NCBI RefSeq assembly: GCF_019969845.1
Contig: NZ_JAHXYR010000009.1
Coordinates: 124,001 to 188,000 of the forward strand
DNA from: Sphingobacterium sp. GVS05A
Lineage (GTDB): Bacteria; Bacteroidota; Bacteroidia; Sphingobacteriales; Sphingobacteriaceae
Direction of reading: 5' to 3'
Length of the DNA stretch: 64,000 nt
The translations under genes were made by a program, and so were the position numbers. Numbering within the stretch: the stretch's first letter is position 1; each line of letters begins with the position of its first letter. A model generated the notes under the pieces. It made no database searches. It was given only the letters and a program-made list of their open reading frames with translations, and was not told the origin of the DNA. This document shows, one piece after another, positions 17,522-25,040 of this stretch.

Positions 17522-18016
17522 ATGATTTTAGCAAGAGACATTAAAGGCAATATTTGGGCGGATGGCAGGGAGCAGGATGCTACGGAACTTGATTTTTTAG
17601 AGCTTGAATGGTTTGATACCGAGCGACGTGTCATTCGGGGATTTACCGTTCGGGGCCGAGAGATCGGATTTAAGAATCTGGGTGAAGACTCCTTGTTTGA
17701 TGGTGATATTCTGTTTGAAACAGAGGAGCTCCGTATCGTTGTCCGAATATTGCCCTGTCCTTGTTTGGTTGTACGACCAAAAAATGTATTGGATATGGCA
17801 AGAATATGTTTAGAAATAGGCAATAAGCATATCCCTGTTTTTATCAACAAAGATCATGAAATCATAGCGGCTTACGAAAATCCGCTGTGGGAACAATTAC
17901 TGCGGGCGGGATTTACACCAACGAAAGAGTCACGGGTAATCGAACGCACGCATACATTGCGCATACATCAGTATGCTGTAGTGCAAAATAAAATCACACT
18001 AGCAAAGGAGATATAA
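17522..18016 (+). CDS. ureE: Urease accessory protein UreE (nickel chaperone), copy 1
   Basis: The 164-residue protein has an N-terminal peptide-binding-like domain (about 1-70) and a metal-binding domain with the conserved His103 in LEIGNKHIPVF, the residue that binds nickel at the UreE dimer interface. It lacks a histidine-rich tail. An ILPCPCLVV motif places two cysteines (C79, C81) where characterised UreE proteins I recall have none; the second UreE-like protein of the operon shares this pattern. It starts 10 nt after ureC. Confidence 0.93.
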   Translation: MILARDIKGNIWADGREQDATELDFLELEWFDTERRVIRGFTVRGREIGFKNLGEDSLFDGDILFETEELRIVVRILPCPCLVVRPKNVLDMARICLEIGNKHIPVFINKDHEIIAAYENPLWEQLLRAGFTPTKESRVIERTHTLRIHQYAVVQNKITLAKEI

Positions 18017-18120
18017 TATGAAATATCCATATTGTAGCTACATAAATCTAATGATCACAAAGTATGATCAGGCGATTGCTAGCAGGAGTGATAGAACAAA
18101 GTAACCTGGATATTCCATAT
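18016..18120 (+). repeat. Inverted repeat flanking the ureE-ureF gap
   Basis: ATATGAAATATCCA (18016-18029) and TGGATATTCCATAT (18107-18120) are complementary at 13 of 14 positions with a 77-nt spacer. It fills nearly the whole 131-nt gap and could fold into a long stem in the mRNA, or be the ends of a small inserted element. Confidence 0.4.
18018..18104 (+). CDS. Possible 28-residue ORF between ureE and ureF
   Basis: An ATG at 18018, one base after the ureE stop, opens 28 codons (starting MKYPYCSYINLM, ending SDRTK). Its beginning lies in one arm of an inverted repeat. No homology is recognised and coding status is uncertain; it may be spacer sequence. Confidence 0.15.
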   Translation: MKYPYCSYINLMITKYDQAIASRSDRTK

Positions 18121-18147
18121 GACCATTAAAAAACAAATAATTTACAT

Positions 18148-18834
18148 ATGAATCCATTGTTGACATTGATGCAGATCAATGATTCCGTTTTTCCGATTGG
18201 AGGGTTCACACATTCCTATGGATTGGAAACCTATATAACCAAAGGTCTTGTACAGGACTCGAAAACTGCCAAAGAGTACGCACAGACTTTATTGGAACAT
18301 AGCTTCTATTACAACGATGCGGCCTTTTTTCATAAGACTTGGCAATTATGCGAAACAAAGGCAACAAAGAAGAAGGTAGCAGAATTAGATGCCTTGATCA
18401 CGGCCTTTAAAGCGCCTTATGAAATTCGGGATGCAAGTAAAAAATTAGGAATACGCTTCTTGAAGCTGACTGAAAAATTGCAGCCGGTTAAACGTTGTTC
18501 AGCTTATTTAAAAGCAATAAATACACAAGAATTGCATGGGCATTACGCGATGGCATTTGCCATGTTTGCACATGCGCAAGGGATTAGTTATTCAGATGCA
18601 TTGAGTGCTTTTTATTACAATTCACTCAATGGTATTATGACCAACTGCGCGAAACTGGTCCCTATTAGTCAAATGGATGCACAACAGATTCTGTTTAAGT
18701 TGCAGCCATTAATCAATAAGTTGGTTATCGCGCAACCAGCGTTGGAAGAGGATTTAATCGGTAATTGTTGTATCGCACAAGATATCCGTTGTATGCAACA
18801 TGAAAAGTTGTATACACGTATCTATATATCGTAA
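18148..18834 (+). CDS. ureF: Urease accessory protein UreF
   Basis: The 228-residue protein begins MNPLLTLMQINDSVFPIGGF with the conserved THSYGLE and ends CMQHEKLYTRIYIS, the usual UreF C terminus. UreF joins UreD and UreG in the complex that loads nickel into urease and activates UreG GTP hydrolysis. It is preceded and followed by 100-130 nt gaps holding inverted repeats, unlike the tight spacing elsewhere in the operon. Confidence 0.93.
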   Translation: MNPLLTLMQINDSVFPIGGFTHSYGLETYITKGLVQDSKTAKEYAQTLLEHSFYYNDAAFFHKTWQLCETKATKKKVAELDALITAFKAPYEIRDASKKLGIRFLKLTEKLQPVKRCSAYLKAINTQELHGHYAMAFAMFAHAQGISYSDALSAFYYNSLNGIMTNCAKLVPISQMDAQQILFKLQPLINKLVIAQPALEEDLIGNCCIAQDIRCMQHEKLYTRIYIS

Positions 18835-18853
18835 AAGCAAGATTACTGCTATA

Positions 18854-18895
18854 CTTAAAATTTATTTTATCTGATAGAGCAAGGTAAATTTTAAG
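18854..18895 (+). repeat. Inverted repeat in the ureF-ureG gap
   Basis: CTTAAAATTTA (18854-18864) and TAAATTTTAAG (18885-18895) form a perfect 11-bp A+T-rich stem with a 20-nt loop. There is no T-run, so it is not a standard terminator; it might set mRNA processing or stability between ureF and ureG. Confidence 0.45.
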
Positions 18896-18936
18896 CATCA
18901 TAAACTTCATCTAATCGATCGAAAAAATAAATAAAG

Positions 18937-19566
18937 ATGAAAAAGACGTCAAAAAGAAATTATGTAAAAATTGGTGTTGCCGGACCTGTAGGATCGGGCA
19001 AGACTGCTTTGATCGAACGATTGACACGTTCGATGTCCGCAGATTATAGCATCTGTGTTGTTACAAATGATATTTACACACGTGAAGATGCGATGTATCT
19101 ACAGCAAAATTCGGCCCTACCAGCAGAACGTATCATTGGTGTAGAGACTGGTGGATGCCCACATACCGCGATCCGCGAGGACGCATCGATGAATATTGAA
19201 GCCGTAGAAGAATTGGCCAATCGTTTTGAGGATGTGGAGCTTATTTTTGTTGAAAGTGGCGGGGATAACCTGACAGCAACATTCAGCCCAGATTTAGCGG
19301 ATTTAACCATCTTTGTTCTTGATGTTGCCGAAGGAGAAAAAATGCCGCGTAAAGGTGGCCCTGGTATCACACGCTCAGATTTGCTATTGATCAATAAAAT
19401 TGATTTGGCGCCCTATGTACATGCAGATTTGGAGGTCATGCGCCGCGATACATTGCGCATGCGCGGAGAACGTCCTTTTATTTTTACGAATCTGATGACA
19501 TTAGAAGGGTTGGAAGATGTAAAGAAATGGATCAAGGAATACGCTTTATTAGAACAAGTAGGCTAA
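18937..19566 (+). CDS. ureG: Urease accessory GTPase UreG
   Basis: The 209-residue SIMIBI-class GTPase has the P-loop GPVGSGKTALIE, the metal-binding CPH in GGCPHTAIREDASMN, the ESGGDNLTATF motif and NKIDLAPYV for guanine recognition. It couples GTP hydrolysis to nickel delivery. Length is standard. It lies 12 nt before ureD. Confidence 0.97.
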   Translation: MKKTSKRNYVKIGVAGPVGSGKTALIERLTRSMSADYSICVVTNDIYTREDAMYLQQNSALPAERIIGVETGGCPHTAIREDASMNIEAVEELANRFEDVELIFVESGGDNLTATFSPDLADLTIFVLDVAEGEKMPRKGGPGITRSDLLLINKIDLAPYVHADLEVMRRDTLRMRGERPFIFTNLMTLEGLEDVKKWIKEYALLEQVG

Positions 19567-19578
19567 AAACAATAGGAT

Positions 19579-20550
19579 ATGGATAGTAAGATAGTATTAA
19601 ATGTAGCCAAAGAGGACGGTAGAAGCAGACTGAAAGAAAGCTACCATAATGCGCCTTATAAATTGACGCATTATGGAGCAGCGAATCTAACCGACCATCT
19701 GGAAATGATTATCATGAGTGCATCACCCGGTATTATGGATACAGATCATCTTCATATTGATATCCATGTAAAGGAAGAGGCCCAATTAAAGCTGTTTACG
19801 CAGTCTTTCAATAAATTGCACCCGATGAAAACTGGTGCCGGCCAGCATACAGATGTGCAGGTTGCCTCAGGGGGGATATTGCATTACATTCCGCATCCGG
19901 TCACGCCTTTTAAAGACTCCATATTCAAGGCGACCAATCATATTCATTTGGCAGAAGATGCAGTTTTGATGTGGGGTGATATTATCAGTGTCGGGCGGAT
20001 CTATATGAAAGAAGCATTTGAATTTGATCGTTTGCATACACAGACTAAGATTTTCAGATCAGGAAAACTGGCCTTTATTGATAATCAGCTGTTGCAACCC
20101 AAAAAGCAGCCCATTCAGAAGATGCTCTTCTTTGAAGGTTACACCCATCAAGCGACCTTTATATTCTCCGCTCTTTTTGCGCAGGAATTAAAGAACGAGC
20201 TTGATGAAATATTGACCGTAGAATATAATGACATCTCTTATGGATTTACCCAGGCATCATCAGATGTCGTTATTTTACGAGCGCTGGGTTCTGATGGTGA
20301 ATTGCTCTATGATTTTCTGCAAATGTTGGGGCAATTGTGCTGGGACTTTACCATGCATAAACTGTCGGAGTCAAAAGAAGTTGAAGTTATCGAAAATGAG
20401 GGGGCTGAGCCTTTACCAGTTGTGGCAGAAGCGGTTGTTGCAGAATCGGTTTTGACCGAATCTGTTGTCGCTAAAAAGAAAAGTACAGCCAGCCCGCGGA
20501 AAAAGAGGGTAAACAAGAGTAAAACGGAGGAAGGACTGAAATATGCGTAA
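19579..20550 (+). CDS. ureD: Urease accessory protein UreD (UreH) with extended C-terminal tail
   Basis: The 323-residue protein carries the UreD fold (about 1-260), with YKLTHYGAANLTDHLEMIIM, the scaffold region QLKLFTQSFNKLHPM and FLQMLGQLCWDFTMHK. UreD docks on apo-urease and channels nickel. The last 55 or so residues are an added low-complexity tail with repeated VVAE/VVAES units followed by lysine-arginine clusters (KKKSTASPRKKRVNKSK). Such a tail is not part of the conserved fold. The stop overlaps the start of the next gene by 8 nt. Confidence 0.92.
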   Translation: MDSKIVLNVAKEDGRSRLKESYHNAPYKLTHYGAANLTDHLEMIIMSASPGIMDTDHLHIDIHVKEEAQLKLFTQSFNKLHPMKTGAGQHTDVQVASGGILHYIPHPVTPFKDSIFKATNHIHLAEDAVLMWGDIISVGRIYMKEAFEFDRLHTQTKIFRSGKLAFIDNQLLQPKKQPIQKMLFFEGYTHQATFIFSALFAQELKNELDEILTVEYNDISYGFTQASSDVVILRALGSDGELLYDFLQMLGQLCWDFTMHKLSESKEVEVIENEGAEPLPVVAEAVVAESVLTESVVAKKKSTASPRKKRVNKSKTEEGLKYA

Positions 20551-21022
20551 ATCGAAAGAGCCTTCCGAAATCCTCATTGAGTCCATTCCCAATTTTGAGC
20601 ATGTTAAATTCAATCGTGAATCGGATATTTTGGATCTTTCCTACTTTGAAGTGAATAAACGTGTTATCCATCGCAAAACGCGTAAGGGCAATACGGTAAA
20701 GATACAACGGGATGACAGCACGGCTTTACAGTCGGGGCAATGTATTTATCATAGCGAAGATCTGTTTATACAGGTCAATATCTTACCTTGTCTTTGTGTA
20801 TTGCTTGACAGTCAAGATCTTTCTGTGGTCGGGGAATTCTGTTTTGATGTAGGCAATCGTCATTTGCCCGTGTATCTGAAAGCTGATGGGCGCTTTGCTG
20901 TCTCCTATGACGGACGCTTGTATCAGGCATTAAAAGAAAAATATAATGGTTCCATTTCCTTGGAAAATGCCATTTTGGAACCGGATGAACAGATTACGTC
21001 GCTTCGCAATGCGAAAAAATAA
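20543..21022 (+). CDS. Second UreE-like protein
   Basis: The 159-residue protein matches UreE in domain order and key features: SYFEVNKRVIHRKTRKGNTV in the first domain and FDVGNRHLPVYL with the nickel-binding-type His107 in the second. It shares ILPCLCVLL (C83, C85) with the ILPCPCLVV of the first UreE. The two are clearly divergent. It is the last gene of the operon and overlaps ureD by 8 nt. Two UreE genes in one urease operon is not usual. It may be a nickel chaperone of different affinity, a heterodimer partner of UreE, or a factor for another metal enzyme. Confidence 0.8.
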   Translation: MRKSKEPSEILIESIPNFEHVKFNRESDILDLSYFEVNKRVIHRKTRKGNTVKIQRDDSTALQSGQCIYHSEDLFIQVNILPCLCVLLDSQDLSVVGEFCFDVGNRHLPVYLKADGRFAVSYDGRLYQALKEKYNGSISLENAILEPDEQITSLRNAKK

Positions 21023-21128
21023 GAGGTGAGTATTCGAACACTTGTTTTAGGTTTTGATTTGATAGCGGGAACCGATCTTTGTTTGTACGCTGCTTGAAAA
21101 TGCTGAAAAATTGTGCATTTTTGTTGTT

Positions 21129-22178
21129 ATGACATTTGGTGCGGAATTGCAGGGATGGTATCAACAGCATAAGCGTGATTTACCATGGCGGGAAACAAGA
21201 GATGCCTATAAAATTTGGCTCTCTGAGATTATCCTGCAACAGACTCGAGTAGAACAAGGGCTGCCTTACTATTTACGATTTGTGGAACGGTTTGAGACAG
21301 TCGTTGACTTTGCTAACGCAGAGGAAGATGATATTTTACACCTTTGGCAGGGACTAGGTTATTATTCAAGGGGACGAAATATGCATAAGGCCGCACGAAT
21401 CGTCCGTGATGAATATAACGGCATTTTTCCCGTAGACTATAAGACCTTGCTAAAGCTTCCCGGTATAGGTGAATATACCGCTGCCGCAATTTCATCCTTT
21501 GCCAATAATGAGGCTCAGGCAGTACTGGATGGGAATGTGTTCCGTGTGCTGTCAAGATATTATGGCATAGACACAGCGATTAATTCTACTGAGGGAAAGA
21601 AAATTTTTACGGCTATCGCTCAGGAAAATTTGGATCAGGACCATCCGGCATTATACAATCAGGCCATTATGGATTTTGGGGCTATTCATTGTAAGCCGAA
21701 GCAACCTTTGTGTATTACTTGTATGTTTAATACATCTTGTTACGCTTTGCTACAGGGAGAGGTCGATCGATTGCCAATTAAACTTAAAGGCAAAGCAAGC
21801 AGAGAACGGTACTTTAATTATTTTATCCTTAAAGACGAAGCGCAAATTTTGATGTCAAAACGCGGAGAAGGCGATGTCTGGCAGAATTTATACGAGTTTC
21901 CCCTGATCGAGTCTGATCGAACATTAAGTATATTCGAGCTCCTTGGAGATGAACAATTTGTCCATTATTTTGGGGATAAGGCGGAGATCAAACTTCTACA
22001 AAAACAAATTAAACATATTCTGAGCCATCAGAATATTTATGCGACATTCTTTGAAGTGCGGTTAGAGGGCGGTCTAAATCAAAAAAAATCCAATTGGGAT
22101 TATGTATTTTTAAAAGATTTAGATAAATTAGCTAAACACAAGTTGATCTTTACCTTTTTGGAAAGATCCAATTTTTAA
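21129..22178 (+). CDS. mutY: A/G-specific adenine DNA glycosylase MutY
   Basis: The 349-residue protein has the helix-hairpin-helix LPGIGEYTAAAISSFA followed by the catalytic Asp in LDGNVFRVLSRYYG, the LQQTRVE motif and a four-cysteine [4Fe-4S] loop in CKPKQPLCITCMFNTSC. The C-terminal NUDIX-like domain that recognises 8-oxoG is present. It removes A paired with 8-oxoG. The ATG at 21129 is preferred to an upstream TTG-type start at 21111. Confidence 0.93.
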   Translation: MTFGAELQGWYQQHKRDLPWRETRDAYKIWLSEIILQQTRVEQGLPYYLRFVERFETVVDFANAEEDDILHLWQGLGYYSRGRNMHKAARIVRDEYNGIFPVDYKTLLKLPGIGEYTAAAISSFANNEAQAVLDGNVFRVLSRYYGIDTAINSTEGKKIFTAIAQENLDQDHPALYNQAIMDFGAIHCKPKQPLCITCMFNTSCYALLQGEVDRLPIKLKGKASRERYFNYFILKDEAQILMSKRGEGDVWQNLYEFPLIESDRTLSIFELLGDEQFVHYFGDKAEIKLLQKQIKHILSHQNIYATFFEVRLEGGLNQKKSNWDYVFLKDLDKLAKHKLIFTFLERSNF

Positions 22179-22197
22179 CCATTTATGCTTTTAAATT

Positions 22198-22656
22198 ATG
22201 TCAGGAGTTAACAAAGTTATTTTAGTGGGACATCTTGGAAAAGATCCCGAAATTAGATATTTAGAAGGCAATGTCTCCGTTGCCAGTTTCCCATTGGCAA
22301 CTTCAGAAACGTATAACAAGGACGGAAAACGAGTAGAACAAACCGAATGGCACAATATCGTCATGTGGCGCGGTTTGGCGGATGTGGCAGTAAAATACCT
22401 TACTAAAGGCAAATTGGTCTATATCGAAGGTCGATTACGTACACGTACCTACGAAGATAAAGAGGGGATCAGACGCTATGCTACTGAAGTAGTTGCAGAG
22501 ACTTTTACCCTTTTGGGACGGAAATCGGATTTTGAACCTACTGGAGCTGCTAACACGGGGAATGTTGCAAGTACACCGGCGCAGAAAGCTGAGGATAAAG
22601 AAATCGAAGTTGATTTTACCGAAAATGATCAGGAAGATAATCCGCTTCCATTTTAA
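22198..22656 (+). CDS. ssb: Single-stranded DNA-binding protein
   Basis: The 152-residue protein has an N-terminal OB fold (MSGVNKVILVGHLGKDPEIR, then QTEWHNIVMWRGLADVA) and a disordered acidic tail ending EDNPLPF, which matches the C-terminal tip that binds SSB partner proteins. It follows mutY after 19 nt and ends at a terminator. Confidence 0.95.
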   Translation: MSGVNKVILVGHLGKDPEIRYLEGNVSVASFPLATSETYNKDGKRVEQTEWHNIVMWRGLADVAVKYLTKGKLVYIEGRLRTRTYEDKEGIRRYATEVVAETFTLLGRKSDFEPTGAANTGNVASTPAQKAEDKEIEVDFTENDQEDNPLPF

Positions 22657-22720
22657 TCGAACTTAAAGGTAGCTTTGAATATTAGAAGATTATCATTTTA
22701 TATTAAATATAGTTATGGGC

Positions 22721-22749
22721 AAAAGAGCAGATGAAAAATCTGCTCTTTT
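22721..22749 (+). terminator. Terminator of ssb
   Basis: AAAAGAGCAGAT (22721-22732) pairs with ATCTGCTCTTTT (22738-22749) across a 5-nt loop and is followed by T-rich sequence. The rest of the 296-bp gap to pheS (22657-22952) holds a weak 6-bp palindrome at 22830-22843 and the pheS -7 element, nothing else seen. Confidence 0.85.
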
Positions 22750-22936
22750 TGATTTTTGACATATTTCTAATTCCTTTTAATCACAATAAAAAAGAATCGA
22801 ACCATTTGTGTAGGCTCAAAGAGTTGATTACAAAGACCTTTGTCCCATCGATTCGTAAATGCTGATTTTCTTTACAGGAGCGCTTTTGACACGAGTTGAG
22901 AGATCGCGAAAATTTCTTTTTGGCGGAAATTTTGGC

Positions 22937-22944
22937 TATGTTTG
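22937..22944 (+). promoter_or_regulatory. -7 promoter element (TATGTTTG) of pheS
   Basis: TATGTTTG matches TAnnTTTG with 8 nt before the ATG at 22953. It lies inside a longer in-frame reading, so it also supports that start. Confidence 0.55.
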
Positions 22945-22952
22945 TCGTAATT

Positions 22953-23993
22953 ATGTTGCAAGATAAAATTACGCAGTATACTGAAGAAATTAAGGCGTTT
23001 GTGCCATCTTCTTCAGCCGATGTAGAAAATTTCAGATTGAAGTTTTTGGTTTCCAAAGGGATCGTGAAAAATCTTTTTGACGAATTCAAAACAGTTACTC
23101 CTGAGGAAAAACGTACTTTGGGGAAAGTACTGAATGAATTTAAGCAGTTGGCAGAAAATACATTCAAGGAAGCACAAGAGAAATTTGGTTCCGGTGAGAA
23201 ACAGAAATCCCAACAAATGGAAGGTGATCTTACGTTGCCTGGTAATGGATTTCAATTGGGGTCTAGACATCCGATCTCATTGGTACGTAAGGAAATCGTT
23301 GAGATCTTTAAAAAGCTGGGCTTTATCGTTTCTGAGGGGCCAGAGATTGAAGATGATTGGCACAATTTCTCCGCGTTGAACTTTCCTCCTGAACATCCGG
23401 CTCGTGATATGCAAGATACATTCTTTATCAAAAAGCAAGAAGGTAACGATATTACGCTAAGAACGCATACATCTTCTGTTCAGGTTCGCCTTATGGAAGC
23501 TGGTAAACCGCCTTTCCGTGCGATTATGCCTGGACGTGTGTATCGGAACGAAGCAATTTCTGCTCGCGCACATTGTTTCTTTCATCAGGTAGAAGGATTA
23601 TATGTGGATGAAAATGTTTCGTTTGCTGATTTGAAGCAGACTTTATATCATTTTGTTCAAGAAATGTATGGCGAGGGAACTAAAGTGCGTTTCCGTCCTT
23701 CTTATTTCCCTTTTACAGAACCTTCTGCGGAGATGGATATTTCTTGTACGATCTGTAAAGGTGCAGGATGTAATCTTTGTAAATATTCAGGTTGGGTAGA
23801 GATTTTAGGTTGTGGAATGGTAGATCCGAATGTACTTGAGAATTGCGGTATCGACAGTAAAAAGTATTCAGGTTTTGCCTTCGGTATGGGTATCGAAAGG
23901 ATTACAAACCTTAAATATGTGATCAAAGATTTGCGACTTTTCTCTGAAAATGATACACGTTTCTTATCTCAATTTGAGACTGAACTAATATAA
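22953..23993 (+). CDS. pheS: Phenylalanyl-tRNA synthetase alpha subunit
   Basis: The 346-residue class II synthetase subunit has an N-terminal coiled-coil region (about 1-95) and the catalytic domain with motif 2 (PFRAIMPGRVYRNEAISARA), FHQVEGLYVDENV, FRPSYFPFTEPSAEMDI and motif 3 (GFAFGMGIERITNLKY). It charges tRNA-Phe with PheT, which is not in the window. I prefer the ATG at 22953 to the start 19 codons upstream because the latter would include the promoter element. Confidence 0.96.
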   Translation: MLQDKITQYTEEIKAFVPSSSADVENFRLKFLVSKGIVKNLFDEFKTVTPEEKRTLGKVLNEFKQLAENTFKEAQEKFGSGEKQKSQQMEGDLTLPGNGFQLGSRHPISLVRKEIVEIFKKLGFIVSEGPEIEDDWHNFSALNFPPEHPARDMQDTFFIKKQEGNDITLRTHTSSVQVRLMEAGKPPFRAIMPGRVYRNEAISARAHCFFHQVEGLYVDENVSFADLKQTLYHFVQEMYGEGTKVRFRPSYFPFTEPSAEMDISCTICKGAGCNLCKYSGWVEILGCGMVDPNVLENCGIDSKKYSGFAFGMGIERITNLKYVIKDLRLFSENDTRFLSQFETELI

Positions 23994-24006
23994 ATCAATG
24001 CTAATA

Positions 24007-24096
24007 AAGACTATTGAAACCATCACACTATTGCCACTCTTAAAGCGCATCTTGTTCTGTTTAGGAATTGGAAATAGTGTGATGTGTGGTAGTCTT
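24007..24096 (+). repeat. Long inverted repeat between pheS and the TetR gene
   Basis: CATCACACTATT (24021-24032) and AATAGTGTGATG (24073-24084) form a perfect 12-bp stem with a 40-nt loop. An outer pair, AAGACTA (24007-24013) and TAGTCTT (24090-24096), extends it past a 7/5-nt internal loop. It has no T-run. It ends 11 nt before the TetR ATG and may be an operator pair or an RNA structure in the leader. Confidence 0.5.
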
Positions 24097-24107
24097 ATCT
24101 GAAGAAT

Positions 24108-24683
24108 ATGGAACCAGATCATATCATTGAATCCATAAAAAGAACCGCACGAGAACTCTTTCGTCAAAATGGTTATCATAAAACCAGTGTAAACACCTTA
24201 GCGAAAAAAGCTAAGATTGCTAAAGCGACTGTTTATAAGTATTTTGATAGTAAGGAGATGATTTTGCATGCTATCTTGATGGATTATCTGCGGGCGAGTT
24301 TGTTGGAAATCTTAAAGACGACAAGATATGAGGATGATATGGCCTCTTTTTTGGCGTCCACTATTCTTCGTGTCAGCCGACTAACCTATACCGCATGTAA
24401 TGAGTTGATTGGCTGGGAATTTATTCGTGAGTCTGCCAATGCACAGGAATATCTAAAAACACTATCTGAGGATTTGGAATTTTTGCTTTTAAGCACATTT
24501 ATTCAGAATGAAAAGATTAATGAGGCGATCAGTGAGGAAAAACTGACATTTCTGATCAAATCAAGTAAGAGCATTGTATTCTCTTTTGCTTTTACAGCTG
24601 TTTCAGATGCCGATGTGCGTAAAAATTTCATTTCTTTTCAAAAGGAGATTCTTCCTTATCTCGTTCAGGCAACTATACTCTAA
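24108..24683 (+). CDS. TetR family transcriptional regulator
   Basis: The 191-residue protein has a TetR DNA-binding helix-turn-helix at the N terminus (RELFRQNGYHKTSVNTLAKK, then AKATVYKYFDSKEMIL) and a helical ligand-binding region. No efflux or enzyme gene sits beside it, so its target is unknown; the long inverted repeat just upstream is a candidate self-regulatory site. It is monocistronic. Confidence 0.88.
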   Translation: MEPDHIIESIKRTARELFRQNGYHKTSVNTLAKKAKIAKATVYKYFDSKEMILHAILMDYLRASLLEILKTTRYEDDMASFLASTILRVSRLTYTACNELIGWEFIRESANAQEYLKTLSEDLEFLLLSTFIQNEKINEAISEEKLTFLIKSSKSIVFSFAFTAVSDADVRKNFISFQKEILPYLVQATIL

Positions 24684-25026
24684 ATGACGTAGGTCTTATT
24701 TGTCTAGTATTTTTCGGTTATCCACTTTTAAATTATCTTCAATTTTTTTCTGAATTGTTTGTTTTTTATTGATTCGTATTTTTTTATTAGGGGATCAATG
24801 AGCTTGCTAGGTTCAGTTTATTGGGCAGAAAGAACTTTTAGTCGATTTTCATAGCTGTTTGTACTAAACTTATATCATCGTTGATACTTGAATGATGGTC
24901 GTTGATATTGCTTGAATCATTTTGAATACAGATGGAATTGGGGTGATGGAAATGGATTATTGTGATGCCCAAAAGGTCTTTTTTTTAAGACCATGTAGGT
25001 CAGTGGAAAATCATTATAAAAAATTG
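24684..25026. other. 343-bp A+T-rich intergenic region with a short direct repeat
   Basis: Contains TCGTTGATA twice (24878-24886, 24899-24907), each followed shortly by CTTGAATGAT or CTTGAATCAT (24887-24896, 24911-24920), and a GGTCTT/AAGACC hairpin at about 24975-24992. No coding frame or RNA gene is recognisable. Confidence 0.3.
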
Positions 25027-25034
25027 TATTTTTG
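25027..25034 (+). promoter_or_regulatory. -7 promoter element (TATTTTTG) of rlmD
   Basis: Exact TAnnTTTG match, 6 nt before the ATG at 25041; supports the ATG over the TTG at 25032, which lies inside the element. Confidence 0.5.
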
Positions 25035-25040
25035 CAAACT

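Noticed and set aside
17470..17850. 126-codon minus-strand frame opposite ureE
   Set aside because: Shadow of the real ureE/ureC coding strand; no recognisable motif.
22657..22952. T-box riboswitch or Phe leader upstream of pheS
   Set aside because: No run of Phe codons, no T-box consensus and no terminator between the -7 element and the ATG; only 8 nt lie between them.
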